In this document: positions 17,225 to 27,268 of the stretch, piece by piece
Position numbering within the stretch: position 1 is the first letter of the stretch
How the letters are laid out: every line of letters starts with the position of its first letter
Assembly: GCF_000018285.1 (NCBI RefSeq)
Contig: NC_009901.1
Coordinates: 371,001 to 435,000, forward strand
Source: Shewanella pealeana ATCC 700345
GTDB taxonomy: Bacteria > Pseudomonadota > Gammaproteobacteria > Enterobacterales > Shewanellaceae
Reading direction: 5' to 3'
DNA: 64,000 bases
Program-made: the position numbers and the translations under genes
Notes under the pieces: generated by a model
What the model was told of the DNA's origin: nothing
Seen by the model: the letters and a program-made list of their open reading frames with translations, nothing else
Databases searched by the model: none

Positions 17225-18097
17225 TTAAATCGCCTGCAGAAATGCCTCTATAACAGGTTCGGCTAGGCGTTTGCTCTTACAACAACAGCCGAGTTCAAAC
17301 GGCGGAATGTCGATAGGCGATGTGAGTAGCTGAATGCGATCTCGTACTGGGCTGTTATTAATCACCACCTCTGGGGTAATGCTCACGCCGCAGCCCAATG
17401 CCACCATAGAGGTTATGGCTTCTTGGCCAGACACTTGCGCATAAATATTGGGAATTAATCCCAATGACTTAAACCAGTTATCGATACGTTTTCGACCCGG
17501 ACCGTGCTCCGGCACGATAAAGGGCAGTCTATCCCATGGAATATAAGACTCAGTAAGCAGCTCTTGCACCTGACACCTAAACGTCGGCGCAATGATCGAT
17601 AGCGGCACATCATCTATTTTTGCAAAATGCAGGTTATCGGGAAACGGATCGGGTAGGGCGGCGATGGCAATATCGGCGCGATTGTTGCGTACTTCATTCA
17701 CCGCATTGGCTGCATCACCCGTGGTGAGGGCGATTTCTACTAATGGATGCTCACGTCTAAAACGATCCAACAATCCTGGGAGGTGACTGTAGGCGGCGGT
17801 TACCGAGCAGTACAGGTTGAGCCGTCCTCTTAGAAAGTCCTGCTTAGGATCTAGCTTGGTTTTCAGCTTTCCCCACTGCTCAAGTGTGGACTCGGCAAAG
17901 TGTCGGTACTCGACTCCGGCGCTGGTCAAGGTCACGCTGCGGTTGTCACGTTGAAACAGCTGCGCGCCAACCTCCTCTTCCAGCCTCTGCATGGTCCGGC
18001 TCAAGGTCGATGGACTGACATGCATCGCCTGTGCTGTTCTAGCAAAGTGCAAACTGTCTGCTAAATGCAGATAAAGCTTGATAGTGCGGATATCCAA
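17225..18097 (-). CDS. ilvY: IlvY, LysR-family activator of ilvC
   Basis: The 290-residue product matches IlvY throughout: SLHFARTAQAMHVSPSTLSRTMQRLEEEVGAQLFQRD in the helix-turn-helix, SVTAAYSHLPGLLDRFRREHP, TTGDAANAV, and the C-terminal PFELGCCCKSKRL. IlvY binds acetolactate and acetohydroxybutyrate and activates ilvC, which lies divergently next to it. The start codon is TTG at 18097, with GGAGA eight bases upstream; the family N-terminus (MD.R..KL.LHLA) aligns exactly there. The rare start may limit the amount of regulator. Confidence 0.95.
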   Translation of the reverse strand: MDIRTIKLYLHLADSLHFARTAQAMHVSPSTLSRTMQRLEEEVGAQLFQRDNRSVTLTSAGVEYRHFAESTLEQWGKLKTKLDPKQDFLRGRLNLYCSVTAAYSHLPGLLDRFRREHPLVEIALTTGDAANAVNEVRNNRADIAIAALPDPFPDNLHFAKIDDVPLSIIAPTFRCQVQELLTESYIPWDRLPFIVPEHGPGRKRIDNWFKSLGLIPNIYAQVSGQEAITSMVALGCGVSITPEVVINNSPVRDRIQLLTSPIDIPPFELGCCCKSKRLAEPVIEAFLQAI

Positions 18098-18139
18098 GCT
18101 GAGTTCTCCATGTTTGATAAAACGGCATTAATTTAGTTG

Positions 18140-18160
18140 GTGTTGCAAAAGATGCAACAC
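18140..18160. promoter_or_regulatory. Palindromic IlvY operator candidate
   Basis: Perfect 8-base arms gtgttgca (18140-18147) and tgcaacac (18153-18160) surround 5 bases. The palindrome contains the TTGCA...TGCAA pattern of known IlvY operators. It lies 42 bases upstream of the ilvY start, in the ilvY-ilvC divergent region. Confidence 0.7.
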
Positions 18161-18183
18161 TACATCCCGAATATATCATTTTA

Positions 18184-18201
18184 AGCAATGAAAAGCTTGC
18201 G
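18184..18201. promoter_or_regulatory. Second IlvY-like site near the ilvC promoter
   Basis: The weaker inverted pair agcaa ... ttgcg (GCAA at 18185-18188, TTGC at 18197-18200) lies downstream of the perfect palindrome. In E. coli IlvY binds two tandem operators in this region, so this is a plausible second one. Confidence 0.4.
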
Positions 18202-18277
18202 CTATAGTGATTACATCACAGCGTGACTCGAGCAAGAGTCAGCCTTATAACAATCCAGAATCAAGGTGGTATATCAG

Positions 18278-19759
18278 ATGGCTAACTATTTTAACTCTCT
18301 GAATTTGCGTCAACAATTGGAACAGCTGGCTCAATGCCGCTTCATGGATCGTAGCGAGTTCAGCGAAGGCTGCAACTTCATTAAAGGCTGGAACATCGTC
18401 ATTCTTGGCTGTGGCGCTCAAGGCCTTAACCAAGGCTTGAATATGCGTGACTCAGGTCTAAATATCTCTTTCGCATTGCGTGAACAGGCGATTAGCGAAA
18501 AACGTGATTCGTACCAGAAAGCAACCGGTAACGGTTTCCGCGTTGGCACTATCGAAGAGCTTATCCCAGATGCGGATCTCGTGCTTAACCTAACGCCAGA
18601 CAAGCAACACACTAATGCTGTTAACACGGTTATGCCGTTAATGAAGCAAGGTGCAACGCTGTCTTACTCGCACGGTTTCAATATCGTTGAAGAGGGCATG
18701 CAAGTTCGCCCAGATATCACGGTTATCATGGTAGCGCCTAAGTGTCCGGGTACTGAAGTACGTGAAGAGTACAAGCGTGGTTTCGGCGTGCCGACACTGA
18801 TCGCGGTTCACCCAGAGAATGACCCTAAGGGTGACGGTTTCGATATCGCTAAGGCTTACGCAAGTGCTACCGGTGGCGATCGCGCTGGTGTATTGCATTC
18901 ATCTTTCATTGCCGAAGTGAAGTCAGATCTAATGGGCGAGCAGACTATCCTTTGCGGCATGCTGCAAACGGGTGCGATCCTAGGTTACGAGAAGCTAGTA
19001 GCCGACGGTGTTGAGCCAGGTTACGCGGCTAAGCTCATTCAGCAAGGCTGGGAGACAACGACTGAAGCACTGAAGCATGGCGGCATCACTCATATGATGG
19101 ATCGACTATCAAACCCTGCCAAGATCAAAGCATTTGATATGGCTGAAGAGTTGAAAGTTATCCTTAAGCCACTGTTTGAAAAGCATATGGACGACATCAT
19201 AGGTGGTGAGTTCTCTAAGACCATGATGGCCGATTGGGCTAACGATGACGCGAATCTACTTAAGTGGCGCAGCGAAACTAACGACACGGGTTTTGAAAAT
19301 GCACCGGGTTGTGAAGAGCATATCGACGAGCAAGCTTATTTCGATAAAGGCATCTTCTTAGTGGCAATGATCAAGGCCGGTGTTGAGCTTGCTTTCGATA
19401 CCATGGTTGCCGCTGGCATCATCGAAGAGTCGGCTTACTACGAGTCACTGCATGAGACGCCACTTATCGCTAACACCATTGCACGTAAGCGTTTGTACGA
19501 GATGAACGTGGTGATTTCTGATACCGCAGAATACGGCTGTTACCTATTCAACCATGCGGCGCTGCCACTACTGAAAGATTACGTGGCGAACATGTCTGCA
19601 GAGTACCTAGGCGGTGGCTTACAAGATGCCAGCAACGGTGTCGATAACGTACGTTTAATCGAGGTTAACGCAGCAATTCGTGGTACTGCAGTTGAAGAAA
19701 TTGGTGCAGAGCTACGTGGCTACATGACAGAAATGAAGCGTATCGTAGAAGAGAAGTAA
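18278..19759 (+). CDS. ilvC: Ketol-acid reductoisomerase, class II
   Basis: The 493-residue enzyme converts acetolactate and acetohydroxybutyrate to the dihydroxy acids of valine and isoleucine synthesis, using NADPH and magnesium. It begins [20 protein letters not shown], has the dinucleotide-binding stretch [20 protein letters not shown], and is the long class II form with a duplicated knotted domain, as in E. coli. The start at 18278 has AAGGTGG about eight bases upstream. An in-frame codon at 18266 lacks such support. Transcribed alone, divergent from ilvY. Confidence 0.98.
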   Translation: MANYFNSLNLRQQLEQLAQCRFMDRSEFSEGCNFIKGWNIVILGCGAQGLNQGLNMRDSGLNISFALREQAISEKRDSYQKATGNGFRVGTIEELIPDADLVLNLTPDKQHTNAVNTVMPLMKQGATLSYSHGFNIVEEGMQVRPDITVIMVAPKCPGTEVREEYKRGFGVPTLIAVHPENDPKGDGFDIAKAYASATGGDRAGVLHSSFIAEVKSDLMGEQTILCGMLQTGAILGYEKLVADGVEPGYAAKLIQQGWETTTEALKHGGITHMMDRLSNPAKIKAFDMAEELKVILKPLFEKHMDDIIGGEFSKTMMADWANDDANLLKWRSETNDTGFENAPGCEEHIDEQAYFDKGIFLVAMIKAGVELAFDTMVAAGIIEESAYYESLHETPLIANTIARKRLYEMNVVISDTAEYGCYLFNHAALPLLKDYVANMSAEYLGGGLQDASNGVDNVRLIEVNAAIRGTAVEEIGAELRGYMTEMKRIVEEK

Positions 19760-19779
19760 TTTTGCTTCTATTTTAGTCG

Positions 19780-19805
19780 GGTCTAAACAGGTTTTTGTTT
19801 AGACC
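19780..19805 (+). terminator. Hairpin after ilvC
   Basis: Arms ggtctaaac (19780-19788) and gtttagacc (19797-19805) form a perfect 9-bp stem 20 bases behind the ilvC stop. No T run follows, so it may stabilise the 3' end rather than terminate. From here to 20068 is the AT-rich ilvL promoter region without other recognisable features. Confidence 0.45.
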
Positions 19806-20068
19806 TAGGCTAGATGATTTGGAACTTGAGAGCGTCACGATTTTAGATAACTCATTAACGATTAACACCTTAATAGCTGTAATCAAGTCAGGCAGAGCAT
19901 CATTTATTTCTGTTGCTGGCCGCGGCCTAAATGGCACTGGCTAGATGATAAATTTTGATGTTATAAAGTTTTTATTGTGTTTTTTATAGGCTTTGTGGTA
20001 CTTCTTAATAATCGCTTTTAGGCGACACCGAATTTAAGCAAAGAATCTGATTAGGAACCCAGTCGAAT

Positions 20069-20164
20069 ATGTTTAACCAAGCTGCCCAGCTCATTATTGT
20101 GATTATTACCGTCGTGATTATTAAATCACAGCGGGGGCTGCGCATATTGAATCGACACACCTAA
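20069..20164 (+). CDS. ilvL: ilv operon leader peptide
   Basis: A 31-codon frame reads MFNQAAQLIIVIITVVIIKS and continues to a TAA stop. Residues 8-18 are almost entirely Leu, Ile and Val, the end products of the pathway, as expected for a peptide whose translation senses charged branched-chain tRNAs. It lies 17 bases upstream of the attenuator hairpin and about 130 bases before ilvG. The segment agcgggggct inside the leader (20130-20139) is complementary to the first arm of the terminator, giving the alternative antiterminator pairing. Confidence 0.9.
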   Translation: MFNQAAQLIIVIITVVIIKSQRGLRILNRHT

Positions 20165-20181
20165 TCTAGGTTTAAGATTGC

Positions 20182-20216
20182 AAAAACCCCCGCTCCGAAA
20201 GGAACGGGGGTTTTTT
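20182..20216 (+). terminator. ilvGMEDA attenuator terminator
   Basis: The stem acccccg-tcc (with one bulged base) pairs with ggaacgggggt around a GAAA loop and is followed by six T residues. Its 5' arm can instead pair with GCGGGGG within the ilvL coding region. When ribosomes stall at the Ile/Val/Leu codons this pairing would prevent termination. Confidence 0.92.
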
Positions 20217-20293
20217 CGTATAAGGACCTAGATAAAGCATAACTCTTATCTAAGTCATTATGAAATAAGTGAATGGTAGCGGAGCGCGGATAT

Positions 20294-22003
20294 ATGGAAC
20301 GAGGGCAAATGGATCAGAGTCAAATGGAAGCTGGGCAGATGATACGAGGCGCTGATGCCGTCATAAAAGCGATTGCCGCACACGGTGTAACCACAGTATT
20401 TGGTTATCCTGGGGGGGCGATTATGCCTATCTATGACGCACTCTATGGTAGCCCGGTAGAACATCTTCTCAGTCGTCATGAGCAAGGTGCTGCATTTGCA
20501 GCTGTGGGTTACGCCAGAGCCAGTGGCCAAACTGGAGTGTGTTTTGCGACTTCCGGCCCAGGTGCTACTAACTTAGTGACCTCACTTGCCGATGCCCTGC
20601 TAGATTCTGTTCCCGTTGTAGCCATCACAGGCCAAGTATCTACCGCCGTTATTGGTACCGACGCCTTCCAAGAGGTCGATGTTCTAGGCATGTCGTTATC
20701 GTGTACTAAGCACAGCTTTATGGTGACCCATGTCGATGAGTTAGTTCCTACTCTCTATAAAGCATTCGAGATTGCCGCATCTGGGCGTCCAGGTCCTGTT
20801 CTGGTCGATATCCCAAAAGATGTGCAAATCGCCATGCTGGAATATAAGACGCCACTGCAGGCGGTGACGCAAGAGCCAGAGCATACGCCAGAGCAAATAA
20901 ATGATGCCCGCGAGCTTATCAGCCAAGCTAAGCAGCCTATGCTCTATGTGGGCGGCGGTGTTGGCATGGCAAGTGCGGTGGATCAGCTACGAGACTTTAT
21001 CAAGGTGACAGGCATTCCATCGGTTGCGACATTGAAAGGGCTAGGCTCAATCACTATCGATACGCCGGGCTACTTAGGCATGCTAGGTATGCATGGCTCA
21101 AAGGCGGCTAACTTAGCAGTGCAAGAGTGCGACTTGTTGATTGTTGTTGGCGCGCGATTTGATGATAGGGTGACAGGCCGTCTAGCTAGCTTCGCCGAAA
21201 ATGCCAAGGTGATCCACTTAGATATCGATGCCGCAGAGCTAGGCAAACTACGTCTACCTGAAGTGGCCATAGCTGGCGATCTACGCCAGATCCTTCCTGC
21301 GTTAACTCAAAACTTGGGCGAGCAATTTGCGCCATGGCAAGCCAAGGTTGCACAGATGAAGCAGGAATTTCAATGGCGTTATGACCGTCCCGGTGAGCTT
21401 ATCTATGCGCCAGCCATGCTGAATCGTCTTGCTCATAAGTTACCCCAAGACAGTGTTGTAGCTTGTGATGTCGGCCAGCACCAGATGTGGGTTGCCCAGC
21501 ATATGTTCTTTAATCGCCCGGAAGATCACCTATCGAGTGCAGGCCTTGGCACCATGGGCTTTGGCTTACCAGCGGCCATCGGCGCCAAGGTTGCACGCCC
21601 AGATGCATGTGTTGTAGTTGTCTCTGGCGATGGCTCTTTTATGATGAATGTACAGGAGCTGACCACCATAAAGCGTAAGCGCTTACCGGTAAAAATCTTA
21701 CTTGTCGATAACCAAAAGCTGGGCATGGTCAAGCAATGGCAGCAGCTGTTTTTTGAAGAGCGTTATAGCGAGACAGACCTTTCCGATAACCCTGATTTCG
21801 TCAAGATGGCGTCGGCGTTCGATATCCCAGGGCGCAATATCTATAAGGCCTGCGATGTAGAGGCGGGCTTAGATGAAATGCTTAATAGCCAAGGACCATT
21901 TTTACTGCATGTGTCGATAGATGATGCCCATAACGTGTGGCCGCTAGTGCCGCCAGGGGCATCGAATCAAGACATGATGGAAGAGATGGATAAGCAAACT
22001 TAA
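20294..22003 (+). CDS. ilvG: Acetolactate synthase II, large subunit
   Basis: This thiamin-diphosphate enzyme makes acetolactate and acetohydroxybutyrate, the first common step of the pathway. The family sequence begins at [30 protein letters not shown]. Markers are the RHEQGAA segment with catalytic Glu, the [11 protein letters not shown] block, and the C-terminal thiamin/Mg motif GDGSFMMN. I place the start at 20294 because GGAG lies nine bases upstream; the ATG at 20273 is an alternative, and the extra N-terminal 15-20 residues are not part of the conserved core. The frame is intact, unlike the frameshifted ilvG of E. coli K-12. First structural gene after the attenuator. Confidence 0.95.
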   Translation: MERGQMDQSQMEAGQMIRGADAVIKAIAAHGVTTVFGYPGGAIMPIYDALYGSPVEHLLSRHEQGAAFAAVGYARASGQTGVCFATSGPGATNLVTSLADALLDSVPVVAITGQVSTAVIGTDAFQEVDVLGMSLSCTKHSFMVTHVDELVPTLYKAFEIAASGRPGPVLVDIPKDVQIAMLEYKTPLQAVTQEPEHTPEQINDARELISQAKQPMLYVGGGVGMASAVDQLRDFIKVTGIPSVATLKGLGSITIDTPGYLGMLGMHGSKAANLAVQECDLLIVVGARFDDRVTGRLASFAENAKVIHLDIDAAELGKLRLPEVAIAGDLRQILPALTQNLGEQFAPWQAKVAQMKQEFQWRYDRPGELIYAPAMLNRLAHKLPQDSVVACDVGQHQMWVAQHMFFNRPEDHLSSAGLGTMGFGLPAAIGAKVARPDACVVVVSGDGSFMMNVQELTTIKRKRLPVKILLVDNQKLGMVKQWQQLFFEERYSETDLSDNPDFVKMASAFDIPGRNIYKACDVEAGLDEMLNSQGPFLLHVSIDDAHNVWPLVPPGASNQDMMEEMDKQT

Positions 22004-22080
22004 TCGTCTCGGCTTTGAGTTTGAAACACAGAATTAAAGCACTGAAGCATTAGCGATAACACCAGATGGAGAGCAAGAAT

Positions 22081-22347
22081 ATGAACAATTACTCATTAGC
22101 GTTAAACGTGCAGCAAAGACCAGAAGTGTTAGAGCGCGTGCTACGCGTTGTTCGTCATCGTGGATTTAAGGTCGCTAACTTGAGCATGCAGCTCAATAGC
22201 AATAACAGCACTAGCATCGACATGCTGGTGCACAGCGAGCGTGAAATCGGCTTGCTAACTAATCAAATCAATAAGCTTATCGATGTGATTGACTGCCGAG
22301 TGTTGTTAAGCAGTCCCACAGCAGAATTAGTACAACAAAAAGGGTGA
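22081..22347 (+). CDS. ilvM: Acetolactate synthase II, small (regulatory) subunit
   Basis: The 88-residue ACT-domain protein contains RPEVLERVLRVVRHRGFKV, the hallmark of IlvM, and NKLIDVIDCRVL. It binds and stabilises IlvG. The start at 22081 is preceded by GGAG at nine bases; an in-frame ATG at 22066 overlaps that site. It sits between ilvG and ilvE in the operon. Confidence 0.95.
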   Translation: MNNYSLALNVQQRPEVLERVLRVVRHRGFKVANLSMQLNSNNSTSIDMLVHSEREIGLLTNQINKLIDVIDCRVLLSSPTAELVQQKG

Positions 22348-22351
22348 GAAA

Positions 22352-23281
22352 ATGGCCGCTAAAACAGCAGAGTTAATTTGGTTCAATGGTGCAATGATGC
22401 CTTGGGGTGATGCTAAGGTTCATGTCATGTCTCACGCGCTGCACTATGGCACGTCAGTATTTGAAGGCATTCGTGTTTACGATACCCACAGCGGTCCTGC
22501 CGGGTTTCGCTTAACTGAGCACGTTCAGCGCCTGTTTGATTCGGCCAAGATTTATCGTATGCCAATTCCTTATAGCTTCGATGAGGTGATGCAGGCCTGT
22601 CGTGATGCCACTCTCGGTAATAGCTTAAAAAGTGCCTACATCCGCCCCTTAGCTTTTTATGGTGATGTGGGTATGGGGATCACCCCGCCAAAAGATGCTC
22701 AGTGTGACTTGCTGGTTGCAGCATTCCCTTGGGGAGCTTATCTAGGGGAAGACAGCATGGATGCCGGAGTGGATGTGGCAGTGACCTCATGGAATCGCTT
22801 AGCGCCGAACACTATCCCTACTGGCGCTAAAGCGGGCGGTAATTACCTGTCTTCACTGCAGATCTCTACCGAAGCTAAGCGTAACGGCTTCGATGAAGGT
22901 ATCGCGCTGGACACTAACGGTTTAGTCAGCGAAGCAGCCGGTGCAAATATTTTTGTCATTAAAAAGAACAAGATCTACACACCACCTGCTACAGCCGCTA
23001 TTCTGATGGGGCTAACTCGAGACAGCATTATCACCCTTGCACGAGACAAAGGTTATCAAGTAGTTGAAGAGCCAATGTCACGTGAATTTCTCTACCTTGC
23101 CGATGAGATCTTTATGACGGGCACCGCTGCTGAGATTGTGCCAGTGCGCAGTGTTGATCGCATCGAAGTCGGCAGTGGCAAGCGCGGTGAGATCACTAAA
23201 GAAATTCAACAGAGTTTCTTCGGCCTGTTTACTGGTGAAACCGAGGATAAATGGGGTTGGTTGGAGACTTTGGAAAGCTAA
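22352..23281 (+). CDS. ilvE: Branched-chain amino acid aminotransferase
   Basis: The 309-residue class IV PLP enzyme performs the final transamination to valine, leucine and isoleucine. Recognisable are HALHYGTSVFEGIRVY near the N-terminus, the Schiff-base lysine region PTGAKAGGNYLSS, and the phosphate-binding EAAGANIFVIK and TGTAAEIVPV. It starts 4 bases after ilvM and is part of the same operon. Confidence 0.97.
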   Translation: MAAKTAELIWFNGAMMPWGDAKVHVMSHALHYGTSVFEGIRVYDTHSGPAGFRLTEHVQRLFDSAKIYRMPIPYSFDEVMQACRDATLGNSLKSAYIRPLAFYGDVGMGITPPKDAQCDLLVAAFPWGAYLGEDSMDAGVDVAVTSWNRLAPNTIPTGAKAGGNYLSSLQISTEAKRNGFDEGIALDTNGLVSEAAGANIFVIKKNKIYTPPATAAILMGLTRDSIITLARDKGYQVVEEPMSREFLYLADEIFMTGTAAEIVPVRSVDRIEVGSGKRGEITKEIQQSFFGLFTGETEDKWGWLETLES

Positions 23282-23287
23282 AGCAGG

Positions 23288-23472
23288 TGCAAGGTCCTAG
23301 GTTCTAGGAAAAGCTAAGAAAGGTCCTAGGAAAGCACAAGCAGAGACGAACGCTTCGCTGACGGCAAGGCCGGAAAAGATTAAGACTAAACACAATAGCT
23401 GAGAACGATATCTCAGAACATAGAATTAAAATTGAAGGTTGTGACAGGTTTTTAGGACCTAGGTCCTAAAAA
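23288..23472. repeat. CTAG-rich intergenic element between ilvE and ilvD
   Basis: The 224-base gap inside the ilv operon holds four CTAG sites in contexts such as aaggtcctagg, ttctaggaaaagc and ggacctaggtcc. The last one is a perfect palindrome near 23453-23472 (tttttaggacctaggtccta). A related element, in the opposite orientation, is at 46275-46460. CTAG is generally rare in gammaproteobacteria, so the cluster stands out. Confidence 0.65.
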
Positions 23473-23505
23473 TCCAAGAACCTTCTTTTAAACAAGGATA
23501 ATGCA

Positions 23506-25353
23506 ATGCCAAAACTACGTTCAGCAACCAGTACCGAAGGCCGTAACATGGCGGGAGCGCGTGCGCTATGGCGTGCAACAGGTGTGAAAGATAACGACTT
23601 CGGTAAGCCGATTATCGCAATTTCAAACTCGTTCACTCAGTTTGTGCCGGGGCACGTTCACCTGAAAGATATGGGGTCTTTGGTGGCGGGAGCGATCGAG
23701 GAAGCGGGCGGCATTGCTAAAGAATTTAATACCATTGCAGTGGATGACGGTATCGCTATGGGACACGGCGGTATGCTTTATAGCTTACCATCGCGCGAGC
23801 TGATTGCAGATAGTGTGGAGTATATGGTCAATGCCCACTGTGCCGATGCACTAGTGTGTATTTCTAACTGCGATAAGATCACCCCTGGCATGCTCATGGC
23901 CTCACTTAGACTGAATATCCCTGTCATCTTTGTCTCAGGTGGCCCGATGGAAGCGGGTAAAACTAAGCTGTCTGATAAGTTAATTAAGCTGGACTTAGTC
24001 GATGCCATGGTGGCCGGCGCCGATGAGCGCGTATCCGATGCCGATAGCGAGCAGATTGAGCGCAGCGCCTGCCCAACTTGTGGCTCATGTTCGGGTATGT
24101 TTACTGCTAACTCGATGAACTGCTTGACCGAAGCACTAGGCCTTTCACTGCCGGGTAACGGATCTATGCTGGCCACCCACGCCGATCGTCGCGAACTCTT
24201 CCTCGAAGCGGGTCGTCGCATCATGGATTTAGCCACTCGTTATTATAAGCATGATGACGAGTCAGCATTGCCACGTAATATCGCTAACTTCAAGGCGTTT
24301 GAAAATGCCATGACGCTAGATATCGCCATGGGCGGATCAAGCAATACCGTGCTGCATTTACTTGCAGCAGCGCAAGAAGCTGAAGTCGATTTCACCATGG
24401 ATGATATCGACCGTCTGTCGCGCCTTGTACCGCACCTTTGTAAGGTGGCTCCGGCAACGCCTAAATACCATATGGAAGATGTCCACCGCGCTGGTGGTGT
24501 AATGGGGATTCTAGGTGAGCTAGACCGAGCTAACTTACTGCATAACGACGCCTACCACGTAGCGGGTGAAAACCTTGCCGCAGTATTGGCAAAATACGAT
24601 ATCGCACAGAGTGATGACGCCGCTGTGCGTAAATTCTTCTCTGCAGGCCCTGCTGGTATTCCAACTACCAAGGCCTTTAGTCAGGATTGCCGCTGGGACA
24701 GCGTCGATGATGACCGTCAGCAAGGTTGTATCCGTAGCCGTGAATTTGCCTTTAGCCAAGAGGGCGGGCTTGCCGTGTTATCGGGTAACGTGGCCGTTGA
24801 TGGTTGTATCGTTAAGACTGCTGGCGTAGAGGTAGAAAATCACACCTTTATCGGTAGCGCTCGAGTGTACGAGAGTCAAGATGATGCGGTGGCGGGCATT
24901 TTGGGTGGTGAAGTGGTGGCTGGCGATGTGGTGGTTATTCGCTACGAAGGCCCTAAAGGTGGCCCAGGCATGCAAGAGATGCTTTACCCAACGAGTTACT
25001 TGAAATCACGTGGCTTAGGTACTCAATGCGCATTGATCACCGATGGGCGCTTCTCGGGTGGTACTTCAGGCTTGTCGATAGGTCATGTTTCTCCAGAAGC
25101 TGCTGCGGGTGGCACTATCGGTCTAGTGCAAACGGGCGATCGTATCGAAATTGATATCCCTGCACGTTCAATCAAGCTAGCAATCAGTGATGTTGAGTTA
25201 GCGGCGCGTCGCACTGCAATGGAAGCACTTGGTAATGATGCGTGGAAGCCCCTTGGGCGAGTAAGACACGTATCTATGGCACTTAAAGCCTACGCATTAT
25301 TAGCGACCAGTGCCGATAAGGGCGCGGTGCGTGATACTAGCAAGCTAGTTTAA
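23506..25353 (+). CDS. ilvD: Dihydroxy-acid dehydratase
   Basis: The 615-residue iron-sulfur enzyme dehydrates the dihydroxy acids to 2-oxo acids. Conserved elements include [26 protein letters not shown], the cluster-ligand regions [12 protein letters not shown] and [18 protein letters not shown], and the C-terminal [25 protein letters not shown] is seven bases before the ATG. Fourth enzyme gene of the ilv operon, separated from ilvE by a repeat element. Confidence 0.98.
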   Translation: MPKLRSATSTEGRNMAGARALWRATGVKDNDFGKPIIAISNSFTQFVPGHVHLKDMGSLVAGAIEEAGGIAKEFNTIAVDDGIAMGHGGMLYSLPSRELIADSVEYMVNAHCADALVCISNCDKITPGMLMASLRLNIPVIFVSGGPMEAGKTKLSDKLIKLDLVDAMVAGADERVSDADSEQIERSACPTCGSCSGMFTANSMNCLTEALGLSLPGNGSMLATHADRRELFLEAGRRIMDLATRYYKHDDESALPRNIANFKAFENAMTLDIAMGGSSNTVLHLLAAAQEAEVDFTMDDIDRLSRLVPHLCKVAPATPKYHMEDVHRAGGVMGILGELDRANLLHNDAYHVAGENLAAVLAKYDIAQSDDAAVRKFFSAGPAGIPTTKAFSQDCRWDSVDDDRQQGCIRSREFAFSQEGGLAVLSGNVAVDGCIVKTAGVEVENHTFIGSARVYESQDDAVAGILGGEVVAGDVVVIRYEGPKGGPGMQEMLYPTSYLKSRGLGTQCALITDGRFSGGTSGLSIGHVSPEAAAGGTIGLVQTGDRIEIDIPARSIKLAISDVELAARRTAMEALGNDAWKPLGRVRHVSMALKAYALLATSADKGAVRDTSKLV

Positions 25354-25381
25354 TCGATTTAACGGGATTAAGAGGTAGTTT

Positions 25382-26932
25382 ATGTTGGCTCTAGCATCAC
25401 AATCGCAACTGGATTTGGCTCACTATTATCTGCAGAAAACTTTGCTGTCATCGGTTTATGATGTGGCAAAAGTTACGCCGCTTTCCAGCCTTAATAAACT
25501 GTCTGCGCGCTTAGGCTGTCAGGTATTTTTAAAACGTGAAGATATGCAGCCTGTACACTCTTTCAAGCTGCGCGGTGCTTACAACAAGATAGCCGAATTG
25601 ACTAAAGAGGAATGTGAATGTGGCGTGGTGTGCGCCTCGGCGGGCAACCATGCTCAAGGCGTTGCTATGTCGGCGTCAGCTCGTGGTATTAGCGCGGTTA
25701 TTGTGATGCCAGAGACCACTCCTGACATTAAGGTGGATGCGGTTAGGCGTTTAGGTGGTGAAGTGGTACTTCATGGCCAAGCGTTCGATCAGGCTAATGC
25801 TTATGCCCAAACTCTTGCGAAGAATGAAGGTCGAGTCTATGTGGCGCCATTCGATGATGAAGCTGTGATTGCAGGGCAAGGCACGGTGGCGCAAGAGATG
25901 TTGCAGCAGCAGCGCGATCTTGAGGTGGTCTTTGTGCCTGTGGGCGGTGGCGGCTTGATTGCAGGGGTTGCGGCTTACTATAAAGCGGTCATGCCACAGG
26001 TGAAGATTATTGGTGTCGAGCCGGAAGACTCAGCCTGTTTAAAGGCTGCACTGGATGCCGGTGAGCGAGTGATATTGCCGCAAGTTGGCTTGTTTGCCGA
26101 TGGTGTGGCGGTTAAACAGATAGGCGCCGAGCCTTTTAGATTAGCTCGTGAGTACGTCGATGATGTGATCACCGTGACCTCAGATGAAATCTGCGCCGCG
26201 GTGAAAGATATCTTCGAAGACACTCGCGCCATTGCCGAGCCGTCTGGAGCATTGTCGCTAGCAGGGCTGAAGAAGTATATCGGCAGTAACGGTAACGGTG
26301 AGAAAGTCGGTGCTATTTTGAGTGGCGCTAACGTGAACTTTCATAGCCTGCGCTATGTGTCTGAACGCTGTGAACTCGGTGAGCAGAAAGAAGCGATTTT
26401 GGCGGTGAAAGTACCAGAGCGCCCTGGCGTGTTTCTGCGCTTTTGTGAGCTGCTAGACAAGCGAGCGATGACCGAATTTAACTACCGTTTCTGTAGCCGT
26501 GATAAGGCGGTGGTATTTGCGGGAATTCGTTTGACTCAGGGGCAAAGTGAGCTCGATGGGATTATCGCCAAGCTGGAGTCTGAAGGTTTTGATGTGCAAG
26601 ACCTGTCTAATGATGAAACTGCCAAATTGCATGTGCGTTACATGGTGGGTGGTCAGCCGCCAGAGCCACTTGAGGAGCGTTTGTTTAGCTTTGAGTTCCC
26701 TGAGCACCCTGGCGCACTGCTTAAGTTTTTAACCACCTTGCAGAGTAAGTGGAATATCAGCCTATTTCATTATCGTAATCATGGCGCAGCCTACGGCCGA
26801 GTATTGGCAGGATTTGAGGTGCCAGAAAGCGATAATTTGGCGTTTAAACAGTTTTTAACTGAGTTAGGTTTTGTCTATCAAGAGGAAACTGATAGCCCGG
26901 CTTATCAGCTTTTCTTGGATAACCGTAATTAG
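25382..26932 (+). CDS. ilvA: Biosynthetic threonine deaminase
   Basis: The 516-residue PLP enzyme converts threonine to 2-oxobutyrate for isoleucine synthesis. The catalytic domain holds PLP-Lys in HSFKLRGAYNK and the phosphate-binding GGGGLIAG. The C-terminal third has two ACT-like regulatory domains (from about residue 335), as in isoleucine-inhibited IlvA. AAGAGG precedes the ATG. Last gene of the operon. Confidence 0.97.
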   Translation: MLALASQSQLDLAHYYLQKTLLSSVYDVAKVTPLSSLNKLSARLGCQVFLKREDMQPVHSFKLRGAYNKIAELTKEECECGVVCASAGNHAQGVAMSASARGISAVIVMPETTPDIKVDAVRRLGGEVVLHGQAFDQANAYAQTLAKNEGRVYVAPFDDEAVIAGQGTVAQEMLQQQRDLEVVFVPVGGGGLIAGVAAYYKAVMPQVKIIGVEPEDSACLKAALDAGERVILPQVGLFADGVAVKQIGAEPFRLAREYVDDVITVTSDEICAAVKDIFEDTRAIAEPSGALSLAGLKKYIGSNGNGEKVGAILSGANVNFHSLRYVSERCELGEQKEAILAVKVPERPGVFLRFCELLDKRAMTEFNYRFCSRDKAVVFAGIRLTQGQSELDGIIAKLESEGFDVQDLSNDETAKLHVRYMVGGQPPEPLEERLFSFEFPEHPGALLKFLTTLQSKWNISLFHYRNHGAAYGRVLAGFEVPESDNLAFKQFLTELGFVYQEETDSPAYQLFLDNRN

Positions 26933-26962
26933 GCGGTATAGCTAAGTTAGTCGTTTAAAGTG

Positions 26963-26995
26963 GGCAGCAGAGATTTTCGATGCTGCCTTTTTTTA
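26963..26995 (+). terminator. Terminator of the ilvGMEDA operon
   Basis: Stem ggcagca (26963-26969) and tgctgcc (26981-26987), followed by seven T residues. The remaining sequence to 27268 shows no other gene, repeat or clear signal. Confidence 0.88.
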
Positions 26996-27268
26996 TCTGC
27001 GATCTTCTTGAGTTTTACTAAAGTCGATACAAGATTTATAAGCTATCTGCTTGATACTACCAGAGCTTCTTTTGTAGTATGAGATTAAGTTGGTTTTTTA
27101 TACTGCGAGCTTTGGCCAACTTATCGCTTCGATAAACAATAAATAGAATAATAATATTTCACCACAGGCTGACTAACACGTAGGGGCTTAATGATATTTT
27201 CGTTATAGCAGCATGGCGGCAGTCGAACTTTAACCTAATACCAAGCGTCCAGTTTTAGAGGAAATATC

